Positions 1 through 8,151 of a DNA stretch of 64,000 bases are shown in pieces (the first letter of the stretch is position 1; each line of letters starts with the position of its first letter). The notes below the pieces were generated by a model, which worked only from the letters and a program-made list of their open reading frames with translations, was not told the origin of the DNA and searched no databases. A program made the position numbers and the translations under genes. Origin of the DNA: Arsenicitalea aurantiaca (GTDB lineage Bacteria > Pseudomonadota > Alphaproteobacteria > Rhizobiales > Devosiaceae); NCBI RefSeq assembly GCF_003994485.1, contig NZ_RZNJ01000002.1, positions 61,255-125,254 of the forward strand, given 5' to 3'.

Positions 1-1326
1 CACTGCCGGACGGCCGTCTGCGAAGGCGTACTTGAAGGCATTCGTTGTGAGCTCGCTCAGCAGAAGGGCGAGCGGCGTCGCATGATCTCTGTCTACCGGG
101 ATATGCTCGATGTCGTAGTGGATCGCTGCATTGGAGCCGTAGGCCAGCCGGACCTGCTCGACCACGGCAGGAATGAAGTCGTGAGCGTCGATGTCCTGGT
201 ATCGGTCGTACTTGTAGATGTGTTCGTGCATCGCTGCCATCGCAGCGAGACGGCTCTGGAGGTCCAGTTTGATCGCCTCGGGCATATGCTGCATGCGCAC
301 AAGGCCCTGAATGGACTGAAGATTGTTTTTGACCCGGTGGTGTATCTCACGAAACAGCATGGTGTTGAGATCGACAGCCTCCTTCAACTGCCGCGAATAG
401 GCCTCATCCCGAACAAGGAGCCTGACGAGCCAAATGCACCCCGCGATCAGAGCAACGAGTATAGGTGAGACAATCAGGATGACCGTCCAGATCGCCCGAT
501 GAAAGTTGTCCCAGATTTCGTCGCTCGCCACCGAAGCCAAAGCGATGACCGGATAATCAGCAACCCTTCTGAAGCTCACGACGCGCGCGATGCCGTCCAC
601 CGGGGACGCTGCCGAGGTGTAGGTGCCGGAGTCACCGCTGAGCAAGTATTGCTGGAACAATGGGAGCCCAGACAGATCAAGTGGCCCGTCTGTAGGTGGA
701 TGGCGAGCCATCAACTGACCATCATCTCTGACGAGGCTGATGGACGAGCCCCTGTCCAGATCAAGCGTCTCCCACAGATCGGTGAGAAGCGTCTGGGGGA
801 ATGAGATCATGATCGCGCCAGCGAATTCGCCAGCGCGATCCACCCGCCTGCTGAAAACGAAAATCTGTTCGCCCGTGATCCGGCTTGTCAGGACGCCAGA
901 GATATAGAAATCCGCGCCGTCCCGCAGGGCGGTGAAGTATTCGCGGTCAGCCACCGAGACCATCGACGCACCCGCCACGGTGCTGTATAGCGTGCTGGCG
1001 GCCGCATCAATGACGTAGACATCAGCAATTGAGGGGATCCCCTCTAGCACGGCGAAAAAATCCTCTTCCACTCCGAGTAGACTAGGGCCGAGGGCTGCGT
1101 CTACCCGGGCAAGTGTCTGGGTAGCAAGTTCCACAATCCAATATGCATTGGTCGCCACGACTTGAGCGCCAGAGAATGACTGCTCCTCTAATCTGATCTG
1201 GTTCTGGTTAGCCCCAGCGTTCACGAAATAGGCGAACAGGCCGACGAACAGCGTGAGAAAGGCGATCATTAGTCCAGCCGCCTGACGCGCCGTCGTCAGC
1301 CGCAGATGAGCAGGCAAGGACTTCAT
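1..1326 (-). CDS. HWE/HisKA_2-type sensor histidine kinase with periplasmic Cache-like sensor (3' end outside window)
   Basis: Membrane histidine kinase read on the minus strand from ATG at 1326 to the left edge, 442 codons with no stop, so the C-terminus is missing. A transmembrane helix lies near residues 18-36. A roughly 250-residue extracytoplasmic region of dCache type follows, with a second helix near residues 295-320. Around residue 325 comes the phospho-acceptor box REIHHRVKNNLQ, diagnostic of HisKA_2/HWE kinases, and the ATPase N-box begins at ELTTNAFKYA just before the edge. Such kinases sense small extracellular ligands and often feed general stress or light responses in alphaproteobacteria. 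The partner response regulator must lie outside the window. The family call is firm; the ligand is unknown. Confidence 0.85.
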   Translation of the reverse strand, partial: MKSLPAHLRLTTARQAAGLMIAFLTLFVGLFAYFVNAGANQNQIRLEEQSFSGAQVVATNAYWIVELATQTLARVDAALGPSLLGVEEDFFAVLEGIPSIADVYVIDAAASTLYSTVAGASMVSVADREYFTALRDGADFYISGVLTSRITGEQIFVFSRRVDRAGEFAGAIMISFPQTLLTDLWETLDLDRGSSISLVRDDGQLMARHPPTDGPLDLSGLPLFQQYLLSGDSGTYTSAASPVDGIARVVSFRRVADYPVIALASVASDEIWDNFHRAIWTVILIVSPILVALIAGCIWLVRLLVRDEAYSRQLKEAVDLNTMLFREIHHRVKNNLQSIQGLVRMQHMPEAIKLDLQSRLAAMAAMHEHIYKYDRYQDIDAHDFIPAVVEQVRLAYGSNAAIHYDIEHIPVDRDHATPLALLLSELTTNAFKYAFADGRPAV

Positions 1327-1408
1327 GAGTTTGGTCTCGCTCCGGGCAGTCAGGAATTGATACGACCAGTGCGCAGCAGAAGCGTGAGAATTTGGATTTC
1401 TCTAATGC

Positions 1409-1672
1409 CTACGCGTTAGCAGGGCCTCGCCTTCTTGTCGAATGCTCATCAGGTTGACCCGTCACCTGGGAGCGGTACAGTTCGACCATCGTCGGCACCC
1501 CCTCACGGCTGGCAAAGTACACCTTTGCCGCCAGATCGATTGCTCGGCCGCGCCTGGTCACCTCTTCGGCAAGAATGAGTTTCGCAGCCTGATCTGGGGA
1601 TTGGGCAATGATGGAGATCGCTGGCGCAATAGGTTCACCGCGGCAGTCGCACTTGACGATCTTGTAAAGCAT
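1409..1672 (-). CDS. small hypothetical protein (87 aa)
   Basis: Short open frame that I do not recognise. I start it at the ATG at 1672 (MLYKIVKCDCRGEP...) because GGAG lies about ten bases upstream, whereas the 37 codons of open frame before it are Arg/Pro/Ser-rich and look like non-coding drift. The product is mixed alpha/beta by eye, with an Ala/Glu-rich middle (QAAKLILAEEVTRRG) and a basic C-terminal tail. No signal peptide or membrane segment is visible. It lies between the sensor kinase and two broken genes, so it may be part of a decaying accessory patch. No function proposed. Confidence 0.45.
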   Translation of the reverse strand: MLYKIVKCDCRGEPIAPAISIIAQSPDQAAKLILAEEVTRRGRAIDLAAKVYFASREGVPTMVELYRSQVTGQPDEHSTRRRGPANA

Positions 1673-1813
1673 AGGATGGCTCCGCGCCAATTCGCTCGAA
1701 CGGCTACGCACCAGGATAGCACGAGCGCCCATCCACGGGGGCGACCAAGACGGGCGTACGTCTTGACCGGCGTCTGCCCACACGAGAACGTTAGTGGCGG
1801 CGTCCGCGCCAAA

Positions 1814-2068
1814 CTAGCCCGCTTCCGGGCATCTTCTTTTTCGCCTCTCGATCCACCAGCGTGTGCACGGCCCTGGCCGGGGCCTTCGAAGCGCCGTTGG
1901 CAAGGCGGAGGTCGTCGTCTTGCGACCCGACAGGATCAACTGGGCACCGACATCCGCCGCGGCCGCGTCAGCGCCGATCACCATCGTATCGTAGAGGTGC
2001 GGCACCGGATGCCCCGCCGCGACCTCACTGGCCACGTAGTCTTCCCAGAACGCACGCGCCGGGGGCAA
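1814..2068 (-). pseudogene. remnant of an ASCH-domain protein gene
   Basis: The minus-strand frame PARAFWEDYVASEVAAG...VGAQLILSGRKTTTSALP resembles the N-terminal half of ASCH proteins (RNA-binding-like PUA fold; some are small ribonucleases), especially the family pattern 'L..SGRKTATSAL'. After SALP the frame turns into Arg/Pro/Trp-rich sequence and stops. A shifted frame continues with AVHTLVDREAKKK and also soon stops, so the conserved second half is lost. No ATG with a good ribosome site starts the frame; only a TTG at 2068 is available. I read it as a frameshifted, truncated gene next to another broken gene. Missed bases in homopolymers are the alternative. Confidence 0.45.
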
Positions 2069-2111
2069 GAGCCGTCTCGGCCCCCATCTGGAGATCTCCC
2101 TTATTGCTGAC

Positions 2112-2909
2112 TCAGTTCAGGTTTCGCCGGAGGATCGTTTCTGTAAAGCCGCAGCGCAGGATGTTCCGGTAGGAATGCTGCGGGTCGCACGGGGCGGGGC
2201 CGCCCGTGCAGGTGTGGACCCGGGGGAGGCCGAGCGTATCGGCTTTGGCAAGGCGGTGGCAGGAGCGCCCGCTGGATACCGCGTCCGCGGAAGGCGGGGG
2301 CGCCCCAGTCGCACCAACCGATGCCGCCTGAAACGAACAGCGCGCCGGTGCCGGTGGCGACGCTGTCGATGCGGGCGATGAAGACGTGCCAGCGTTCGTC
2401 CATGCAAAGGCGGTCTAGCCAGCTCTCGGCGGCGGGCCCGAGGTCAAGGCGGCGCAGACGATCCGGGCGGCTGCCTCGGCAGTCGGGCCGGGAGCGACCG
2501 GCTTGATGGCAACCCCGGGGGCATCGGGAAGCTACGCGCCACGGAGGCGCAGGAACTTCTGCCAAGGGCGGGCCTTCGTGAAGCCCGCCGGCGCGGTGGA
2601 CTCGCTGTCTTGCGGGACGTGCAGGAAGTAACGCGCAACACCCGCCCTGCGATATGCTTCGGCTGCCGCGGAGACCTTGGCGCCCTCCGACGGGAAGGCG
2701 CGGTTCACCAAAACGTCGGAGGCGGGCAGCGCGCCGACAACCGACGCGACGGCCCGTGTTGTCTCGTGCCAGTCGAGCCGCAGGTTGCGGCGCTGTTTCG
2801 GCGTCGCGGCCTCGTGCAGGCTCCTGAGCGCCGGCCGTTCGATGGCCTCGCCCTCGGCGAGGCTGGCGCCCCCGAGATGGGCGGCAGCCAGATCGGGGTG
2901 GTAGGTCAT
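2112..2909 (-). pseudogene. GNAT-family N-acetyltransferase gene broken by a stop codon and frameshifts
   Basis: Reading the three minus frames in turn reconstructs one GNAT acetyltransferase. Residues 1-125 run from ATG at 2909 to an in-frame TAG at 2532-2534. The same frame then continues (LPDAPGVAIKPVAPG...AARIVCAAL). A shift near 2447 leads to LDLGPAAESWLDRL...FVSGGIGWCDWGAPAFRGRGIQRALL, which holds the acetyl-CoA loop. Further shifts near 2250-2260 lead to LAKADTLGLPRVHT...SYRNILRCGFTETILRRNLN and a stop at 2112. Each shift is repaired by adding one G or C to a short homopolymer, but the TAG is a substitution. The start overlaps the TPR gene stop (ATGA), so it was once cotranslated with that gene. 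Probably non-functional. Confidence 0.7.
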
Positions 2910-4219
2910 GCGGCGACCCTTTTCTGGTTCAGCCGGTCGCGGAAGGCGAGGTTCACCGGGCTGTGCGGCCGCAGCGCCTGCCGTTCGGCCACCAACGCCT
3001 CGGCCATGCCTGACTGGCCGCCGCGGAGCGCGGCCTCGGTCAGCGTCCAGTCGATCACGTCCCGCTGGGCGTGGCTCCCACCGAAGGCGTTGACGATGTG
3101 CCGCGCCGACCAGAGCCGATCGGCCGCCCTCCCAAGGTCGCCCCGGCGGAAGGCGCGGAAACCCTCGACAAGGGGCCGGCCGATGCGGTGGACCCAGTCG
3201 GCGGTCTCATTGCCGTCTGCGCCCGCCATCCGCGCCAGCAGCCGGTCAACCTCGTCCTCCCGCCCGGCGCCGAGATGAGCCATGGCGGCGTGCAGGTCGT
3301 TGAACGGGTAGAGCCGGCCATCCGACAGCGCATCCCAGCGCGCCGACAGCGCCTCGAACCGGTCGCAGACATCCATGCCCATGAGGTCGAGCCGCCACAG
3401 GAGCGCAGAGGCGTCCACGAGATCCATCGCGGCCGCCCCTTCGCGGATCGGTCCGTCATAGAGCGCGAGCGCGGCCTGCGGCTCGCCCAGCTCGATGTGG
3501 CAGAGCGCCCGGTGCCACCAATTGTGGACCTTGAGGAAGTTGCTCTCGCTGGACCAGTGGGCCTCACGCCCGGTGATCCAGGCGAGGCCATCGGCGGGCC
3601 GGCCCTCCATCTCCATCACATGCGCGACTGCGTGGTGCGCCCAGCAATCGCGAGGGTCGGCTTCGACTGCCGCGCGTCCGGCGGCCTCGGCCCGCGCATA
3701 TGAGCCGGTCTCCTCAAGGCCAAAGGCGTGCATGCCAAGGACGAGCGACTGACCGGGAACGCCGTCCCACTGCGGCAATGCGCGGGCGATGCGGTCGCGC
3801 AGCGTGCGCGCGTCGGCCCTCAGGAAGTCGATGAGGTGCCCGGCCTGCAGCGCTATCAGATCGCGCGGGAAGCGCAGCGAATGGTGCTCCATCGCGCGGG
3901 CGGCCTCGGTCCAGTTGCCGGCACGCGCGGCCCGCAGTCCGGCGAGATGCCCCGCAGTGCGGTCGTCTGCAGCGAGATGGGCGACCTCGACCAGCGACGC
4001 GCGGGCCGCGGCGGCGGCCTCGGGCTCGGTGGCGAGCGTGAAGCACCAAGCGCGGGCGAGATGGATCATCAGGCAGTCGGGCGCCTCGGCGGCCGCTGCA
4101 TCCAACAGGCTGACGGGGTCACCGGAATAGGTGGCGAAGGCCTCGCAGGCCGCGTCGAAGAGGTCGCGGGCCGCAGGCGTGGCCCCGGCGAGCGCATTTG
4201 ATTGTGAATCGGTGATCAT
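2906..4219 (-). CDS. tetratricopeptide repeat protein (TTC38-like)
   Basis: A 437-residue soluble helical protein built of degenerate TPR-like repeats, e.g. the stretches around LARAWCFTLATEPEAAAAARA, HHAVAHVMEMEGRPADG and HRALCHIELGEPQAALALYDG. The conserved pattern of Trp/His around VHNWWHRALCHIE is typical of the bacterial relatives of human TTC38. No signal peptide or catalytic motif is visible. TPR proteins mediate protein-protein contacts; the partner is unknown. It starts at ATG 4219, divergent from the tetR gene with a 212-base gap that holds a CGGGCC-N4-GGCCCG dyad at 4243-4258, so the TetR protein may control it. The broken GNAT gene follows with a 4-base overlap. Confidence 0.75.
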   Translation of the reverse strand: MITDSQSNALAGATPAARDLFDAACEAFATYSGDPVSLLDAAAAEAPDCLMIHLARAWCFTLATEPEAAAAARASLVEVAHLAADDRTAGHLAGLRAARAGNWTEAARAMEHHSLRFPRDLIALQAGHLIDFLRADARTLRDRIARALPQWDGVPGQSLVLGMHAFGLEETGSYARAEAAGRAAVEADPRDCWAHHAVAHVMEMEGRPADGLAWITGREAHWSSESNFLKVHNWWHRALCHIELGEPQAALALYDGPIREGAAAMDLVDASALLWRLDLMGMDVCDRFEALSARWDALSDGRLYPFNDLHAAMAHLGAGREDEVDRLLARMAGADGNETADWVHRIGRPLVEGFRAFRRGDLGRAADRLWSARHIVNAFGGSHAQRDVIDWTLTEAALRGGQSGMAEALVAERQALRPHSPVNLAFRDRLNQKRVAA

Positions 4220-4431
4220 GAAAAGGCTCCTAACTGAGACAACGGGCCGGCTGGCCCGATCGCTGCTGGGTGTGCCCCGGAGACGGTTCGGCTTCTACTG
4301 GCGGGACGGTCAGGTTCCGGTCGAAAGCGATTTCCTCAATCCTGTCAGGGTGCTATCGTGCAGCGGCCGAGCATGGGGAGCCGCAGGGCGCGCCCCGGCG
4401 CACCCGAAAACCGACCAGAGGTACAGTTCCG

Positions 4432-5067
4432 ATGACCGGCGCACGTATGTCCAAGGGAGACGCGACACGGCAGCGCTTGCTCGACGCCGCCCAACGCTCG
4501 ATCCTCGAGAAGGGGTTCACCGCCACATCGATCGACGAACTGATTGCCGAATGCGGCCTGACAAAGGGTGGCTTCTTCTACCACTTCAAGGACAAGAACG
4601 ATCTCGCGAAGGCGCTCCTGCGCCGCTACATCGCCGAGGATGAGGAGGTATATGACCGCATCTTCAGCCAGGCACGAGATCTCGTGGACGACCCCCTTCA
4701 GGTGTTCCTACTCGGGCTAAAACTGCTGGCCGACGTGATGGGTGACATGCCGAACGGCCATCCGGGCTGCATGGTCGCCGTCTCGACCTACTATGAGCGG
4801 ATGTTCGACCGTGAGCTGCGCGACATCAACACCGAGGCGGCGCTGCAATGGCGTCGGCGGTTCCGGGCGATTCTGGACGAGATCGGCACCCGCTACCGCC
4901 CTCGAGAGCCGGTCGACTTGGACGAGCTGGCCGACCTGGTCTCGAGCGTGCTTGAGGGTGGCATCGTGATGGCCAAGGCGCTGCACGATCCGGTGTCACT
5001 GAAGCGGCAGATCCTGACCTTTCGGGCGATGGTCCAGGCGTTGTTCGTGCGGATCCCGGAGGGCTGA
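4432..5067 (+). CDS. TetR/AcrR family transcriptional regulator
   Basis: DNA-binding repressor of about 211 residues. The N-terminal helix-turn-helix is canonical for TetR: TRQRLLDAAQRSILEKGF, TSIDELIAECGLTKGGFFYHF, then KDKNDLAKALL. The C-terminal ligand domain contains GCMVAVSTYYERMFDRELRD, a pattern common in TetR proteins of the GHPGCM type. I start at ATG 4432 (MTGARMSKGD); an internal ATG at 4447 is possible, and the upstream in-frame extension is unlike protein. It is divergent from the TPR gene, its likely target. The ligand is unknown. Confidence 0.85.
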   Translation: MTGARMSKGDATRQRLLDAAQRSILEKGFTATSIDELIAECGLTKGGFFYHFKDKNDLAKALLRRYIAEDEEVYDRIFSQARDLVDDPLQVFLLGLKLLADVMGDMPNGHPGCMVAVSTYYERMFDRELRDINTEAALQWRRRFRAILDEIGTRYRPREPVDLDELADLVSSVLEGGIVMAKALHDPVSLKRQILTFRAMVQALFVRIPEG

Positions 5068-5302
5068 CGCGGACCCAAAGTCGCCGCCCCGCTGTGGGGG
5101 AGAGGAACTGAACTAGAGCCGTTAGTGCAGGTCGATGCCAGTGGCGATAGAAGCAGACGAGCATCCAAACGTCAGTCCTGCCATAAAAAACAATGGCTTA
5201 TCTGGTGGAGAACGTTGGATCCTAGGGGCGTCCCCTCCGCCATTCCCAGAACATGATGAACTGACCAGCGTTCGTGCTCAGTCGAGCGCAGTTCCAGTCG
5301 TG

Positions 5303-6028
5303 CTAGCGCACGAGAAATCCGCCATCGATCGGGATGGCGAGGCCGTTCATCATTGCGGATGCGTCGCTGAGGAGGAAGGCGATGATCCCGGCGATGTCGG
5401 CGGTTTCGGCGAACCGGCCGCTCGGGATGCGCGCGAGCACGGGGCCGGATTTGGCCGGGTCGCTCCAGGCGCGGGCGGCGAGTTCGGTCATGGTGACGAT
5501 CGGGTTGATGCAGTTCACCCTGATGCCGTGACGGCCCAGCTCGTTGGCCATCACCCGGCTCATCGCATCGAGCGCGCCCTTTGACGCGCAGTAAGAGGCG
5601 TGGTCGTCGAACCCGATGAAGGACGAGATGCTCGAGACGTGGACGATCGCGCCGCCGCCGCCTGCAGCGATGCGCCGGCGCGCGAAACCCTGCGCCATCA
5701 GCATGGCAGCGCGGGTGTTGACTGCGTGAACGAGGTCGAAGCCTTCGACCGTCACCTCTAGAAAGGGTTCGAGAACGTTGATGCCCGCGCAGTTGACGAG
5801 GTAGTCGGGCAGGGGGCCAGCTTCTGCCGCCGCTTTAGTCGCATCCGCATCGGCGAGGTCGACCGCCAGGCTGGTGCACCCGATTTCGGCCTCAAGCGTA
5901 TCGAGGTCGCCCTGGCTGCGCGTGATGGCGATGACATGCGCACCGCGCGCGGCGAGCAGGCGCGCCGTCTCCCGACCGATCCCCTTGCCGGCTCCCGTGA
6001 TCATGACGGTCTTGCCAGCGAACTCCAT
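5303..6028 (-). CDS. SDR-family L-xylulose/carbonyl reductase-like dehydrogenase
   Basis: Short-chain dehydrogenase of 241 residues that aligns by eye over its whole length with dicarbonyl/L-xylulose reductase. It has the nucleotide loop TGAGKGIG (residues 11-18), NCAG at 79-82, catalytic Ser in VSS (about 132-133), Tyr146 and Lys150 in YCASK, and the signature WSDPAKSGPVLARIP near the C-terminus. It should interconvert a ketopentose and a pentitol with NAD(P)H in the cytoplasm. I start at ATG 6028 because GGAGG lies nine bases upstream; an ATG at 6052 directly abuts the stop of the preceding gene. It is the second gene of an operon with the xylitol dehydrogenase, making a polyol-ketose pair. 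Confidence 0.85.
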   Translation of the reverse strand: MEFAGKTVMITGAGKGIGRETARLLAARGAHVIAITRSQGDLDTLEAEIGCTSLAVDLADADATKAAAEAGPLPDYLVNCAGINVLEPFLEVTVEGFDLVHAVNTRAAMLMAQGFARRRIAAGGGGAIVHVSSISSFIGFDDHASYCASKGALDAMSRVMANELGRHGIRVNCINPIVTMTELAARAWSDPAKSGPVLARIPSGRFAETADIAGIIAFLLSDASAMMNGLAIPIDGGFLVR

Positions 6029-6052
6029 CTCCAAGCCTCCGCGCTGCGTCAT

Positions 6053-7129
6053 CTAGATCCCCATCTCGATCTGCATCTTCACCTCGCCTGCCGGCGCTTT
6101 TGCCGCGATTTCAAAGGCGCGGACGCTGTCCTCGAACGAGAAGGTACGGGTGAGGAGCGGGCCCACATCGATGGCGCCGGAGGCCAGCATGTTGACGCAG
6201 CGCTCGAACACATGGGCGTAACGGAAGACGTGCTCGACCCGTGCCTCCTTGATCTGCGCCGCCGCGACGTCATAGCCGACCGGAGCAAGCGGGATGCCGA
6301 CGAGGACAACGACCCCACCGGGCGCCAATGGCGCGAAGACGCCGGCCGCTGCCTTTTCATTGCCTGAGCATTCATAGACGACGTCCGCCCCCCAGCCGCC
6401 GGTCGCTGCCGAGACGGCCTCGACGAGCGAGGTCGAGCGCACGTCGACGGGCGTGACTGCACCAAGGCTTTCGGCCAGCGCCAGCTTGCCCGCATCGATA
6501 TCCGAGACGATGACCCGGGCGGCGCCTGCTGCAAGGGCCGCGAGTACGGTGACGAGGCCGATCGGTCCGGCGCCCATCACCACGGCGACATGACCCGGCG
6601 CAGCTTTGGCCTTGGTCACGGCGTGAACGCCGACGGCCAGGGGCTCGACCATTGCGCCGGCAGCAAAAGAGACGGTGTCGGGCAGCTTGAAGGTGAAGTC
6701 CCCCGGGTGCACCACGCTTTTCCGAAGAACGCCGTGAACTGGCGGCGTCGCCCAGAAACGGACGTTGGGGTCGAGGTTATAGAGCCCGAGCCGCGTCGCC
6801 CGCCCGGATGGGTCGGGGATCCCCGGCTCCATGCAGACCCGGTCGCCCACCGCCAGATTCGTCACTTCGCTGCCCGTTTCGGTAACGATGCCCGAGGCTT
6901 CATGCCCGAGCACCATCGGCGCGCGGACCACAAAGGGTCCGATGGCGCCATGGGTGTAGTAATGAACGTCGGAGCCGCAGATGCCTACGGTGTGAATGGC
7001 GATCCGGACATCACGGGGCCCGAGGTTTTCCACGATTTCGAACGGCCGGAGCGAGAGCCGACCCTTCTCCTCCAGTACCAAAGCGCGTTCGTCCCCAGCC
7101 GCGCTCCGCGCAGCATCGGCATAAGCCAT
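6053..7129 (-). CDS. zinc-dependent xylitol/sorbitol dehydrogenase-type alcohol dehydrogenase
   Basis: Medium-chain dehydrogenase of 358 residues oxidising a polyol to a ketose with NAD+. Catalytic zinc ligands are visible: Cys51 in GICGSD, His76-Glu77 in GHEASG, and Glu in [10 protein letters not shown]. The Rossmann loop is [11 protein letters not shown]. The four-Cys structural zinc lobe is missing; the segment reads [21 protein letters not shown], as in rhizobial xylitol dehydrogenases. The start at ATG 7129 is preceded by GGAGG. The upstream in-frame extension to 7615 has no such site and overlaps the divergent cysteine-hydrolase promoter. It precedes the L-xylulose reductase-like gene by 24 bases. 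Exact polyol unproven. Confidence 0.85.
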   Translation of the reverse strand: MAYADAARSAAGDERALVLEEKGRLSLRPFEIVENLGPRDVRIAIHTVGICGSDVHYYTHGAIGPFVVRAPMVLGHEASGIVTETGSEVTNLAVGDRVCMEPGIPDPSGRATRLGLYNLDPNVRFWATPPVHGVLRKSVVHPGDFTFKLPDTVSFAAGAMVEPLAVGVHAVTKAKAAPGHVAVVMGAGPIGLVTVLAALAAGAARVIVSDIDAGKLALAESLGAVTPVDVRSTSLVEAVSAATGGWGADVVYECSGNEKAAAGVFAPLAPGGVVVLVGIPLAPVGYDVAAAQIKEARVEHVFRYAHVFERCVNMLASGAIDVGPLLTRTFSFEDSVRAFEIAAKAPAGEVKMQIEMGI

Positions 7130-7454
7130 GATCGTCCTCCCTGACATCATCGCGCCCGACCTGCACCCCATCCCGGCACCCGATCGGATCGGGTGGAAGT
7201 CTAAGCGCGAGCGGGGTTTTTCGCCAGATGCCTCAGCCGCTGCCGTGCACGCGCGGGCAGGCGGCGCGGACGCTCGACCGCCGAGGTTTTTTAGAAGAGG
7301 AGACAGTAAATGTACGTATAATATGCCTTTTGGCGAGATTTGACATAGTGCATGGGATGACGATAGTGCCGGCATGCCAGTCGCCGCGGCTAATACAGAC
7401 GGAAAATAAGACGCGGGATAGGCGAAAAGAACTGAAATAGTCTGGAGTAATAAT
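7130..7454. other. 325-base divergent intergenic region
   Basis: No gene is supported here. It lies between the divergent xylitol dehydrogenase and cysteine hydrolase genes, and its right part (about 7280-7455) is clearly more AT-rich than the flanking genes, as expected of promoters. It carries a candidate sigma-70 promoter facing right. Short open frames exist, but none has a ribosome site with credible codon use. Confidence 0.6.
7340..7367 (+). promoter_or_regulatory. candidate sigma-70 promoter for the hydrolase-proX pair
   Basis: TTGACA at 7340-7345, then a 16-base spacer and GATAGT at 7362-7367, close to the TTGACA/TATAAT consensus. It sits about 90 bases ahead of the TTG start of the cysteine hydrolase. 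Prediction by eye only. Confidence 0.35.
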
Positions 7455-8132
7455 TTGGAAATCAATGCCGAAAGGGGAAAGGTGGTGGTTCTGGCCATCG
7501 ACCTACAGGAAGCAAACTGGCCGGGGGGCGATTGGCCGGTCCATGACTTCAACGGCGTCCTCGAACGCTCGGCGATGGTGATCGGTGCGGCGCGAGAGGC
7601 GGGCGTGCCAGTCATCTTTACGCGGCAATGGCACTCTCCTGACGGATCCGACCTTCTGCGTTACGAGCCCCTGAACGAAGAGGGCCTGCCGCCGCACTGC
7701 ATGGCGGGCAGTAAAGGGGCCGAGCTCAGCGCGGCCGTGTCGGCCCAGCCAGGCGACATCATCATCGACAAGACGCGCTACTCGGCCTTCTTCGCGACGC
7801 GCCTCGAAATCGTGCTGCAGCGCCTCGGCATCGAGCGCCTGATCATTCTGGGCGTATGGACGGATGCCTGCCTCGAAACCACCGTCAACGATGCGGTGTG
7901 GCGGGGGTATCGCGTGACCCTTGTCAAGGACGCCGCGACCACGGCGACCGCCACCATGCACAAGAGCGCGATCCTGAGCATGGCCAACTGGCTCTATGGC
8001 GGCGAAATCCTGACCGCGCATGCCGCCGTCGAAGCGCTGGCAGGTCGGGACCATAAGAGCTGGAGGTTCACCAAGCCCTCACAGTTTCTCTTCGAGGCCG
8101 ACACCATCGACACACTCTACGAGCAGATCTGA
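7455..8132 (+). CDS. isochorismatase-family cysteine hydrolase
   Basis: Cytoplasmic hydrolase of 225 residues with the Asp-Lys-Cys triad of the isochorismatase/nicotinamidase/N-carbamoylsarcosine amidase superfamily: Asp16 (AIDLQEA), Lys106 ([10 protein letters not shown]) and Cys139 (TDACLETT). The cis-peptide-type segment GVWTDACLE is intact, so the enzyme should be active, most likely on an amide or carbamoyl substrate. The start is TTG at 7455, with GGAG seven bases upstream; no ATG or GTG fits better. The proX-like gene follows after 19 bases, suggesting that the hydrolase acts on a solute delivered by that binding protein. The substrate cannot be told from sequence. Confidence 0.85.
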   Translation: MEINAERGKVVVLAIDLQEANWPGGDWPVHDFNGVLERSAMVIGAAREAGVPVIFTRQWHSPDGSDLLRYEPLNEEGLPPHCMAGSKGAELSAAVSAQPGDIIIDKTRYSAFFATRLEIVLQRLGIERLIILGVWTDACLETTVNDAVWRGYRVTLVKDAATTATATMHKSAILSMANWLYGGEILTAHAAVEALAGRDHKSWRFTKPSQFLFEADTIDTLYEQI

Positions 8133-8151
8133 AAAGGAAAACCACCGACAT

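Noticed and set aside
4243-4258. CGGGCC-N4-GGCCCG dyad as the TetR operator
   Set aside because: Short GC-only dyads arise often at this base composition; position suits an operator, but there is no second copy, so it is mentioned only with the TPR gene.
7313-7440. Short open frame in the gap before the cysteine hydrolase
   Set aside because: It lacks a proper start codon behind the nearby GAGGAG, reads unlike protein and overlaps the candidate promoter.
6053-7615. A 520-residue form of the xylitol dehydrogenase
   Set aside because: The 162 extra N-terminal residues cross the divergent promoter gap, have no domain, and the ATG at 7129 has a GGAGG site and the usual family N-terminus.
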